Shown here one piece after another: positions 16,101 through 21,217 of a DNA stretch of 23,613 nt. The translations under genes were made by a program, and so were the position numbers. Source of the stretch: a virus; IMG/VR virus record IMGVR_UViG_3300023184_000522, positions 1-23,613 of that record; one strand, 5' to 3'. Position 1 is the first letter of the stretch, and each line of letters starts with the position of its first letter. The notes beneath the pieces are model-generated. The model ran no database searches. It worked only from the letters and a program-made list of their open reading frames with translations, and was not told the DNA's origin.

Positions 16101-19042
16101 CAAAGATTCCACAATCAAGACTTAAGGCTCGTGGTGGTGCACGGAAAGAAATGGAAAGAATTTTCCATGAAATAGAAATTCGTCAAATGCAAATTGATGC
16201 CATTCGTGCTAGACCTTCTGCTGAAGCAAAGGTCCAAACAATGATTAATCTTGTGACGGATAATGCTGACATTGCTTACCATCTTGGTCTTGTTAAGAGG
16301 TATGGAGACCTTCCCGATGACCCTGTGAAAGCAATCAGGAAAATGGTTAGTGGAATGATTCATTCAACTTCACCAGATGGTATTCCTGTTGGCGTTGCCG
16401 AAGATGTAATTAAACTTCGTAAGTCAATGGTGTCTAGTAAGTTTCAATCATCGTATTCCGGTCAACTCATGGATGAACTTACAAAGGCTGAGTCCGAAAT
16501 TAAGCAAACACAGTTTGCGGAATTTCGTAATGATGTCAAAACAAAATTGGGACTGATTGGCGACCAACAAAGAGAAATTAAAAATATCCGTAATGAGTGG
16601 GATGCTGGTTCACAGACTGCTGACTTGATTGAATCAATTCAGACGGACATCAAGAATGCTGGAAAAGATTTAATTAATCAAGATGGTGGTTCAGTATTTA
16701 CTAGACCAGCAATTTCTGATGTTGCTATGCCTGAGCGTTCTATCACATTGTTGCGTTCTGATATTCGTGACGCAGAATCCGAGATTCGTTCCTTGCAGTC
16801 TCAGAAGAACTCTTTCACTAGTGAACTTAATAAGTTGAGCAAACTTAACAATCTCACCGAAGACCAGTTGGCACGTATTGATGAAATTACTTCTAGAATC
16901 AATCCATCTTTTGATGCAAGGATTCTTGAAAAACAACAATTAATTAATGGTGCTAAATCAACCATTGATTCTGTTGGTAGAAGTATTGATACAAAAACTG
17001 TTCAAGAAGTATTGCAAACTGCTGAACAAATTAAGAACGCTAAGTTAAACAATGCTGTTAAGTATGTTCGTGGTTCTAAGGAAACACTCACAAAAGTGAG
17101 AATGGAATTTGGTGAACTTTCTCCACAGTATAGAACTTATAGAGATTTGCTTATTATTTTGACTAGCGAAAAAACTGCTTTCGATGAATTGCAAGCAGCA
17201 CAAAAAACCATGTCTAGTATCATTTCTCCAGATGCTGCTCGTAGTAAGTTCCGTTCTGCAGCAGAGGCATACAATCAAGCAAAAACAAAGTTTGACATGA
17301 TTGCTTACAGCAAGGATTGGGCTGAGACACCGGCTTTGGCTAATGCTTCTGCACAGTTGGAGAATGTAAAATTGTTTAGAAATAAACTTGCTACTATCAA
17401 AAATATTTCTGAAACAAATCTTCCTGATGCAATCAGAGAGTTTGATTTGTTTGTTAAAGAAGCAGAACCAATTATGGAAAGTTTGAACAATGGTTCTATT
17501 CCAGAAAACTTGAGGATGATTTTAACTCATCAAGTTGAAACAGCAACTGCGTATCATGCAGCAACACTGCAGTACGGTGAAGCAAATACTCGAGCAATGG
17601 TTGCTAAGGGTATTGACATGATGTATAAGAATATGAAGCCACCAACTTCTGGTTATTCTTCACTTCCTTGGGCTGCGCCTATTGGTACTGTTCGTAAAAC
17701 AGAAGACCAAGTTATTAATGGTGTTGAAATTTTGAAAGAGTTTAATAAGGGTTGGGTTGCAATTGGGGAAAAGTTCCCCAATATGCAGATTAGTCCTGAA
17801 CTTGCAGAGATATTTAATAATGGTCACAGATTGCGCGACCCTTTGATTGTGAAAGAACTCTCGAAGTTCTTGGGTTCTTACACAAGGTTTTTTAAAGCGT
17901 ATGCAACATTGTCTCCTGGCTTCCATGTTCGCAACTCTCTCGCAAACGGAATGGCATTATTCTTTGGTGGTGGAAACCCAATTAACCTTGCTGAAGGATT
18001 GCAGGTTTCCATTAAGTGGAATAAAGCAATTGAAAATGGTTGGTCTTGGGAGAGGTTCTTGAAGACTCTTCCAGCAGAGCAGGCTCGTAATGCTGAAGTT
18101 GCACGTATGTCTGTTGCAGCATCCGGTGGTGGTATGTACAGCGATGTTGCAAACGAATTAAGCAGGAGTGGTCGTTTGACAACTAACAAGGTCACAAATA
18201 CTTCAAGGAAGTATGGTGAACTTGCAGACAACCATGTGAGATTTATGTTTGGTTATGACGCTGGAAAACAAGGCATGGATTACAGCATGGCTGCAGCAAG
18301 AACCAAACGATACTTTGTTGATTACATGGATATGTCAGACCTTGACAAAGTTATGAAACAAATTGTTCCGTTCTGGATGTGGACATCAAGAAACCTTCCA
18401 ACACAAATTACTAACATGTGGTTGAATCCAAAACCATATTTGATTTACAATTCAATCAAACGAAACATTAGTGATGATAGTGATTCGAGTCTTGTTCCAT
18501 CATACTTGAAAGAAATGGGAGCATTTAAACTTCCATTTGGGGACAATCTTTTCTTGAGTCTTGATACAGGTTTCACAAATGTTGACAGACAAATTGGTGA
18601 GTTGAGAGACCCTGCTAGGTTGATGCAAAACTTAAACCCATTGCTGCGTCTTCCAATTGAACTTGCTGGTGGAAGACAGTTGTATAACAACAGACAGTTT
18701 AGCACGACACCAGTTGAGGTAAGTGGTGGTGTTGGTGGAGCGCTTCAGCCGTTGCTTCAGGCTCTTGGTATGGGTCAAACAAGTTCTACTGGAAAGAAGT
18801 TTGCCAATGATAAGGCTCTCTACACTGCTAGAAGTTTGTTCCCAATGCTTGGTACTGCGGAAAGACTGTCGCCATCAATTGGACAGTACGCAGACCGTGG
18901 TACCGCTAATGCGTGGGCAGGATTTATGGGTTCGCCAGTTAAGCAAATAACACCAGAAATGCAGGCTAGTGCATTGGCTGCACTACAACGACAGATTCAA
19001 CAACAAGTAGCGTCTAATAACGCTGTGGAAGGACAACCATGA
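10160..19042 (+). CDS. Giant 2960-residue virion protein, predicted ejected internal protein
   Basis: One unbroken ORF fills 8.9 kb. It starts at GTG 10160, 5 nt after AAAGGA. The N-terminal 240 residues include FGDILLDP (156-163), a motif I associate with very large phage structural proteins. Mostly soluble, helical sequence follows, with probable coiled coils near 575-750, 1911-2022 and 2191-2278. The last 450 residues are better conserved in character: SPGFHVRNSLANG near 2585-2597, then FVDYMDMSDLDKVM and PFWMWTSRNLP from 2737. A RN..N segment followed by PFxxWxRN resembles the end of the large polyvalent phage proteins. I see no signal peptide, clear membrane span, or complete enzyme motif, and no cysteine in the whole chain. 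It probably travels in the capsid and enters the host with the DNA. The enzymatic activity, if any, is unknown. Confidence 0.85.
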   Translation: MSNINNSGSDQLAQMLKDLSAVKSLNTAPPATTAQAVRQNAQLGLRDYALTSIQNAPNLSERITQIASGKPQPSNGLGQTIFGNPVAKTLLGALAVYDTPRRAVISGIREIADVLDSDPNTQAKFSDFITHTKDPAYGFGTAFPISGWKGRIIGAFGDILLDPIAMANLGTKVGSSLIEGTELATKTVFGKHLVGAEAKAKLAAQTVKEMRNMNLVDGVARFSEEEIQKIGSQIASKGKQYVPTEIATKFGIPKPGIYYFGNRVRVPMSGPIANALESGITKMRLGIATSRPGEAILNKITRTGVGGALAPLSASYVKDARRGLATGALRGKAVTDALRLLSFDENRRIATQFASQKAEQALKPLFSDERLLAYRGTISKLLDNPTEAVLASASAGERAAADDVRKVLEAMHVDVATAMKAIDPGFRIGKVTEYFPWTLSDDALKAASEERSVVAERILKYSKIDVNDVSGSFKSRNLKLGDNFFGTELTPELLNAQSMNDIARKELGFDMFETDALKVLAKYSNHYAEQMGNAAFFTALKSEPDMMDFIKTNFQMSPEFLDSLDEGRAVGLKNLDKTMKKAQSSIDSAVKSYDDFLVRAEKRATKNELGQIQSIITDAENYPKALSDVNMFADEMKVAAQELSDASGAAFGAQMAQSGIVLHLQSEILDIQNKLGKIPSEMIDSLTPRASEALGNAEQMAAGTFAEVTPAFRELDQVQQMKLAKEKVDGLSKQLNSLYDKFQKLNSFHNEFGNINNHIDYAQGVHNGTSFDKALLDSMGYKYYQDVYEKEPIKLTKGKLQQADVRNLWSGAAQENPTIAMVKQKLDPLGIIKQNRLMNMTIDDVKSTLIRSTTTSDNMLSLQEATAWMIAREIKYNPSLAYAIAGGVGSDIIPIELKKGTDELLGRINKLNQLNEQASYMNGVLKQINITPSDLEMIDGAVVERTGTKFNFVEDKEFHDLISQINEKNSQINDALLGSQDLFEKSPLIGIEQSFSHNFGNRTGLMSAQEVDGLSIALDSSGYSDIAQIVDERQGVLTFEQAKQVLAGYKEQELITMSDTYKGTASASQISELKEEVVALEKRKNAIYGSMNEQRRTAHEALQRSGGYEDFVKEYSDAALEMYMYSESSLQFRRIQEVWAPFGMTPDMGIWTSIRSNIAANLHNNAVEFEQSFNKAIDELQAVQVVVQASPAGDQYGVLRDEMNKLFDDPERGKRLRRHFPQFEVILNKPNLAENARLMAAEPEVALIQAQLQDMHFQLRYKSESGSVTGSGRRTQNASMVTGNARISETDAEKTAGQMRAMRMSSTLSPDALAARIQSGKATPKQIISDIRELLAEGITPTLPSVADDVAKKSVKTEFIDPKEFETVLNSLEQNYERIAQRVKSNQKLARQQLKAAGIASVATSTALGITQKAKEAGITYGFAGSFSDAIRPSSSATKVRNFFGDLIGGTFTYSKVGDVQQRVIDTEGREARQAARIIERTFADSYAGKTKAYISQRKSALRNVMDVNFPVNEQMLSENIVPGLSGVRNAGDIKNGPLAYADMLEESATRLIREIAQDENFSKQIQRIGIDIESMRKGIPLTDEQISLLDQLWEQQPVNVKNGTGSGLFRFVDAEKNIIDTLPKQLQDKVYAYREMKINVARIQNDEFMPTAQADQLLHRVIAELAPLDLHLIHDAAGAKSFDPFSTFGQQIWNKGRPGVVDISGNPILNNVDSSLLDTHFANWDKPARAPQGLNHKIYQMEEVPFNANSFTVDKTTGREISGLIFLDKDGVVIRDSIDGETSFQQARNMYNRREPITVLKPIESRGLLESEFINNESKSLQNAKVRSGDIYNPAKTWVFLPSEGAVTDSVSKVIVKDSLPEIAVKLPINQRSGSSMAFSHPVGINGRPLSFTPQETKALFSPPIVKDELTVSQLEKQIEQLERQKPTISRYSSKKDKALVNSIDKKIEPLKKAINDIFERPIDVKQIPQLQREIKDLEAKIPQSRLKARGGARKEMERIFHEIEIRQMQIDAIRARPSAEAKVQTMINLVTDNADIAYHLGLVKRYGDLPDDPVKAIRKMVSGMIHSTSPDGIPVGVAEDVIKLRKSMVSSKFQSSYSGQLMDELTKAESEIKQTQFAEFRNDVKTKLGLIGDQQREIKNIRNEWDAGSQTADLIESIQTDIKNAGKDLINQDGGSVFTRPAISDVAMPERSITLLRSDIRDAESEIRSLQSQKNSFTSELNKLSKLNNLTEDQLARIDEITSRINPSFDARILEKQQLINGAKSTIDSVGRSIDTKTVQEVLQTAEQIKNAKLNNAVKYVRGSKETLTKVRMEFGELSPQYRTYRDLLIILTSEKTAFDELQAAQKTMSSIISPDAARSKFRSAAEAYNQAKTKFDMIAYSKDWAETPALANASAQLENVKLFRNKLATIKNISETNLPDAIREFDLFVKEAEPIMESLNNGSIPENLRMILTHQVETATAYHAATLQYGEANTRAMVAKGIDMMYKNMKPPTSGYSSLPWAAPIGTVRKTEDQVINGVEILKEFNKGWVAIGEKFPNMQISPELAEIFNNGHRLRDPLIVKELSKFLGSYTRFFKAYATLSPGFHVRNSLANGMALFFGGGNPINLAEGLQVSIKWNKAIENGWSWERFLKTLPAEQARNAEVARMSVAASGGGMYSDVANELSRSGRLTTNKVTNTSRKYGELADNHVRFMFGYDAGKQGMDYSMAAARTKRYFVDYMDMSDLDKVMKQIVPFWMWTSRNLPTQITNMWLNPKPYLIYNSIKRNISDDSDSSLVPSYLKEMGAFKLPFGDNLFLSLDTGFTNVDRQIGELRDPARLMQNLNPLLRLPIELAGGRQLYNNRQFSTTPVEVSGGVGGALQPLLQALGMGQTSSTGKKFANDKALYTARSLFPMLGTAERLSPSIGQYADRGTANAWAGFMGSPVKQITPEMQASALAALQRQIQQQVASNNAVEGQP

Positions 19043-19563
19043 GTAAGCGACCATACACAGGAAACAAAGACGGAGCCGCTAAGGGTCTACGTCCAGGTAT
19101 GAAAGTATTCATTGATGAAACAATTAAGTTGTCCAATGGTGCGCTCTGGAACAATGGCGACTTTGGCATTCGCCCAATGCGTGGCAAAGAGTCAATGAGT
19201 GTTCACGGAACTGGTCGTGCAGTTGACCTATCGTTCAGGCACATGCCACCGAATAAGGGAATTAAGAACGGGAGGCTCGAGGCTCTACGTGTTCTAAAAA
19301 TTATTGTTACTAATGCAGATGCTCTTGGTGTGGAAGCAATATTTGATTACATTGTCAAGCCTCATGGTCGTGCTTGGATGTGTGACCGTGATGCGTGGCT
19401 AAATTACAAGAAGGAAACTATCCACGGCGGTGGTTCGGGCGATTGGCTGCATTTCGAAGTTTCGCCTGCAATGGCTGATAACGCTTCAAAGATGAAGGAA
19501 GCATTTGCAAACTTGGTGATTCCTTCTCCTGATGCTCAGGAAGAAACACCGACGCCTGCTTAA
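19039..19563 (+). CDS. Endolysin, zinc peptidase of the M15 type
   Basis: The 174-residue product carries the two M15 signature blocks: SVHGTGRAVD with H56 and D63, and GDWLHFE with D135 and H138. H56, D63 and H138 are the expected zinc ligands. D135, three residues before the last histidine, is the likely catalytic base, which in family members such as phage T5 endolysin is Asp and in VanX-type enzymes is Glu. It should cut peptide bonds in the peptidoglycan stem to release progeny. There is no signal peptide, so a holin is needed. No separate wall-binding domain is seen; the C-terminal PSPDAQEETPTPA looks disordered. It overlaps the giant gene by ATGA and is the last rightward gene. The exact bond cleaved cannot be told. 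Confidence 0.86.
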   Translation: MSKRPYTGNKDGAAKGLRPGMKVFIDETIKLSNGALWNNGDFGIRPMRGKESMSVHGTGRAVDLSFRHMPPNKGIKNGRLEALRVLKIIVTNADALGVEAIFDYIVKPHGRAWMCDRDAWLNYKKETIHGGGSGDWLHFEVSPAMADNASKMKEAFANLVIPSPDAQEETPTPA

Positions 19564-19822
19564 GTGTTGTTTGGCTGATAATCATTCCTAACGGAATGTG
19601 TGTTGGCATTCCAGCAGTTTTAAGATTTGGTACTTCATCTGGGAAGTATGATGTCACTAACGTGACATATCCTTCCAGGCAGTCGGGCCATAGCCAACCT
19701 ACTGTCACAACGGTTGCATCTTTGGGTTTGTATTCCTTGATGTCTGTCCAACCGTTTTCGCCATCAAAAGCATCACGCCAGTGAATACTTACTAAGTCCC
19801 AGTTGCATTTAATCGGCTTCAC
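19418..19822 (-). CDS. Small conserved-type phage protein of unknown function, C-terminus antisense to the endolysin
   Basis: The 134-residue ORF starts at GTG 19822, within a GTGA overlap with the preceding leftward gene. The first 90 residues look like a real folded protein: VSIHWRDAFDGENGW, then TVVTVGWLWPDCLEGYVTLV, then HIPLGMIISQ. The spacing W.D....GW...VGWL...yv.lv....IP resembles a small protein type widespread in phages and bacteria, whose function is unknown to me. From about residue 88 on, the reading frame runs through the antisense of the endolysin end (19418-19563), and that part is basic and low in pattern (NAANRPNHRRG). The ancestral protein may have ended near the endolysin stop, with the extension acquired by stop loss. 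Confidence 0.6.
   Translation of the reverse strand: MKPIKCNWDLVSIHWRDAFDGENGWTDIKEYKPKDATVVTVGWLWPDCLEGYVTLVTSYFPDEVPNLKTAGMPTHIPLGMIISQTTLKQASVFLPEHQEKESPSLQMLPSSLKRYQPLQAKLRNAANRPNHRRG
19583..19621 (+). other. Alternative hairpins after the endolysin, weak terminator candidate
   Basis: GGAATG at 19593-19598 can pair either with CATTCC upstream (19583-19588, loop TAAC) or with CATTCC downstream (19607-19612, 8-nt loop). The second form is followed after 5 nt by TTTT (19618-19621). It lies 20-58 nt after the endolysin stop, inside the opposing gene, so it could slow rightward transcription, but the T run is short and displaced. Confidence 0.35.
19651..19668. repeat. Perfect 7-bp inverted repeat with TAAC loop
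   Basis: ATGTCAC, loop TAAC, GTGACAT. It shares its TAAC loop with the hairpin at 19583-19598, 68 nt upstream. A stem of this size can occur by chance in a window this long. Confidence 0.4.
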
Positions 19823-20103
19823 ACTTCCTCCTCGTAAGGATTGATTCCTTCTTCAAATAGGTGTTGCTCAATTGTTTCTATTAGTCCGGACATGAATGAA
19901 CCTATTCGCACCCATGCGAATGGGTCTCCCAATAAAGACTTCTGCCATGTTTGACATATTTCTATTGCTGACTGATTGCTTGCACTTAGAACAACGGTGA
20001 CTCCGTTGTTCATAAAGTCTTTTATCTTTTCCCCTTTTTCGTTCATTGCTTTTGCTTGCGCTTCAGGAATGATGTCGTATATCCAAGATGATTCGTCAGA
20101 CAT
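19819..20103 (-). CDS. Hypothetical 94-residue acidic protein
   Basis: The start at ATG 20103 is supported by AAAAGGA upstream on the minus strand; a longer ORF up to 20244 lies in the shadow of its neighbour and is not favoured. The product is helical and acidic at both ends (SDESSWIYDI and EEGINPYEEEV). A central segment (NNGVTVVLSASNQSAIEIC) leads into a second helix containing DPFAWVRIGSFMSGLIETIEQ. It overlaps the next leftward start by GTGA and the previous gene by 8 nt. No domain is recognised. It might be a small regulator or host-takeover protein by position only. Confidence 0.65.
   Translation of the reverse strand: MSDESSWIYDIIPEAQAKAMNEKGEKIKDFMNNGVTVVLSASNQSAIEICQTWQKSLLGDPFAWVRIGSFMSGLIETIEQHLFEEGINPYEEEV
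19900..19925 (+). repeat. 11-bp inverted repeat with CCCA loop
   Basis: ACCTATTCGCA (19900-19910), loop CCCA, TGCGAATGGGT (19915-19925), with one G-T pair that is an A-C mismatch on the other strand. The RNA hairpin is therefore complete only in rightward transcripts. It lies inside the leftward 94-residue gene. Confidence 0.45.
19989..20011. repeat. Perfect 9-bp inverted repeat with TGACT loop
   Basis: GAACAACGG, loop TGACT, CCGTTGTTC. It lies in the coding region of the 94-residue leftward gene, over the codons for MNNGVTVVL. It is symmetric, so either strand or the DNA itself could use it. Confidence 0.5.
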
Positions 20104-20272
20104 TTCTTTTTTTCCTTTTCTTATTAGCAACATATATGAACCCGTAGGGCATACCGTTTTCCGATATTCCTTGACCCACAGTAACGTCGCCGTAATGCGC
20201 CGCAAGAATCCGAGCAACCGTATGCGGGCTAACCTCAACATCAAAACCCACCGTTATCTGTCTCGTCGTCAA
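20096..20272 (-). CDS. Hypothetical 58-residue protein with a basic tail
   Basis: I chose the TTG start at 20272 because AGAAAGG lies 7 nt upstream; TTG at 20278 is too close to that site. The gene starts 32 nt inside the sigma-like gene and overlaps the next gene by 8 nt. The product has a compact centre (VSPHTVARILAAHYGDV, then ISENGMPYGFIYVANK) and ends with KKRKKRNV. The strongly basic end suggests nucleic-acid or membrane contact. This frame looks more protein-like than the competing leftward frame over the same bases. No family is recognised. Confidence 0.55.
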   Translation of the reverse strand: MTTRQITVGFDVEVSPHTVARILAAHYGDVTVGQGISENGMPYGFIYVANKKRKKRNV

Positions 20273-20549
20273 AGCCAAGCCTTTCTCTAATTATTGGATG
20301 TTGTGAAAGAATTAATTGTAGTCGCTCGTATGCTACGTTGCGTAAACGCCAAGCATGAGTTTTTGTGACACCAAGTCGTTCGCCAAGTTCTTGTAGCGAA
20401 ATCATTTCGGAGTTGAGAGCATCAATAATAAATTGGTCTTGCTCATCAAGTTGCTCTATACAAGAAGCGATTGCTTCTCGGAGCGGTTGCAGTTCTTGGA
20501 CTGATTCAATAGTTGCTTCACCGATTCCAGCCATCATTAAGGCTTCCAT
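20241..20549 (-). CDS. Sigma-70 region-4-like helix-turn-helix protein
   Basis: The 102-residue product has the layout of a lone sigma region 4. An N-terminal helix pair is followed by REAIASCIEQLDEQDQFIID (24-43), where sigma factors have a helix reading LP.reR.Vl. The helix-turn-helix is SLQELGERLGVTKTHAWRLR (51-70), followed by AYERLQLIL. There is no region 2, so it cannot melt a promoter alone. It may act as an anti-sigma-like or co-factor protein, redirect host RNA polymerase, or be a simple DNA-binding regulator. The ATG at 20549 is uncertain: a strong GAGGAGG lies 19 nt upstream with a small hairpin between, while ATG at 20537 or 20534 has GGAAG at suitable spacing. Confidence 0.72.
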   Translation of the reverse strand: MEALMMAGIGEATIESVQELQPLREAIASCIEQLDEQDQFIIDALNSEMISLQELGERLGVTKTHAWRLRNVAYERLQLILSQHPIIRERLGFDDETDNGGF

Positions 20550-20550
20550 C

Positions 20551-20575
20551 GGCGTTTCGGGTCGCCTACCTCCTC
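20551..20575 (-). promoter_or_regulatory. Strong but distant ribosome site with structured spacer
   Basis: On the minus strand GAGGAGG (20575-20569) is followed by TA, then GGCG, an 8-nt loop and CGCC (20566-20551), then G and ATG. The hairpin could bring the site closer to the start codon. This 64-nt gap between the nuclease stop and the sigma-like start is the only appreciable gap in the leftward operon. Confidence 0.4.
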
Positions 20576-20613
20576 GCAGTGTGCTTGCGTGGTAGGGATT
20601 GAGGGATACTTCT

Positions 20614-21051
20614 TTATTCTTCAGAGTCGTACTCGGGGTTAATCATCATGTCCATTACTTCTTCGGGAAGTAGTAGGAATCCTTTTGTTGGGTTGGTTGA
20701 GTTCCAAGCAAACTTTTTTAGTCTGCCTAGTGGAAGTGTTTGAATATATCGCTTCAGTCTGTCAACTGAAACAGCAATCATTGCACCATCGAGACAGTAG
20801 ATATACACCCACCACTTTGCTTCAGTAACAAACAGTCCAGAATCTTTCCAACCTGTTTCTCTTGGATTCTGTTGTGTCTCCACAACCATGCGACCGTTTC
20901 GGTAACGGTCTGTCTTCACTTCAAACGAACCGTCTGCGATTGATTGTAAAAAGTTTCTTGTTAGTTCTTCACCTTTGCTTCCGAACTTCATGTCGTCTGC
21001 AAAGTTGTATCTGCGTTCTGCTGGAAAGTCCCACCTAGATTCCTTCATCAT
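20614..21051 (-). CDS. PD-(D/E)XK-like nuclease
   Basis: The 145-residue product has the layout of a small restriction-endonuclease-fold nuclease. An early helix contains GSKGEELTRNFLQ (24-36, with E28 or E29 as candidate). DGSFEVK follows, with D40, E44 and K46 as the D..E-x-K core, then TDRYRNGRMVVETQ and EAKWWVYIYCLDGAMIAVSV. A helical end follows. The fold is used by Holliday junction enzymes, single-strand nucleases and restriction enzymes. The neighbours (RusA, primase, helicase) point to DNA processing during replication or to host DNA breakdown. GGAG lies 4 nt before ATG 21051 and 7 nt before ATG 21048; either may start. It overlaps the upstream gene by 17 nt. The nuclease fold is likely; the substrate is unknown. 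Confidence 0.68.
   Translation of the reverse strand: MMKESRWDFPAERRYNFADDMKFGSKGEELTRNFLQSIADGSFEVKTDRYRNGRMVVETQQNPRETGWKDSGLFVTEAKWWVYIYCLDGAMIAVSVDRLKRYIQTLPLGRLKKFAWNSTNPTKGFLLLPEEVMDMMINPEYDSEE
20892..20910. repeat. Perfect 7-bp inverted repeat with TCGGT loop
   Basis: GACCGTT, loop TCGGT, AACGGTC, within the nuclease gene over the DRYRNG codons. It may be chance. Confidence 0.35.
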
Positions 21052-21217
21052 GACTCTCCAATACTTCTATATTTGAACCGGACATCTTGATGAGCCTACC
21101 ATCTTTACCTATTGCGACCCACGACGTGGCGTCGGGGTCACAACGACAACCTTGTAATTGATTGTGGTCATGCACAACTGTTGTGGCACACTGTCTACAC
21201 CTGATTGAGTACATCAT
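21035..21217 (-). CDS. Cys-rich mini-protein, probable zinc ribbon
   Basis: The 60-residue product begins MMYSIRC and carries C7-x2-C10 and C24-x-C26, with H16 and H18 between, followed by a beta-hairpin-like region (TSWVAIGKDGRLIKMSG) and an acidic end. Two Cys pairs at this spacing suggest a small zinc ribbon. The start at ATG 21217 is set by GGAG 5 nt upstream and by ATGA overlap with the resolvase stop; a longer TTG start at 21238 is less likely. It ends 17 nt inside the nuclease gene. Such mini-ribbons often bind nucleic acid or partner proteins, but nothing here fixes the function. Confidence 0.68.
   Translation of the reverse strand: MMYSIRCRQCATTVVHDHNQLQGCRCDPDATSWVAIGKDGRLIKMSGSNIEVLESHDEGI

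Noticed and set aside
20104-20244. N-terminal extension of the 94-aa gene up to 20244.
   Set aside because: The extension overlaps the better-looking 58-aa frame, and a good ribosome site lies directly before ATG 20103.
19976-20290. 104-residue rightward open frame in the leftward region.
   Set aside because: It is opposite three overlapping leftward genes with good ribosome sites. Its hydrophobic content comes from the antisense of charged helices.
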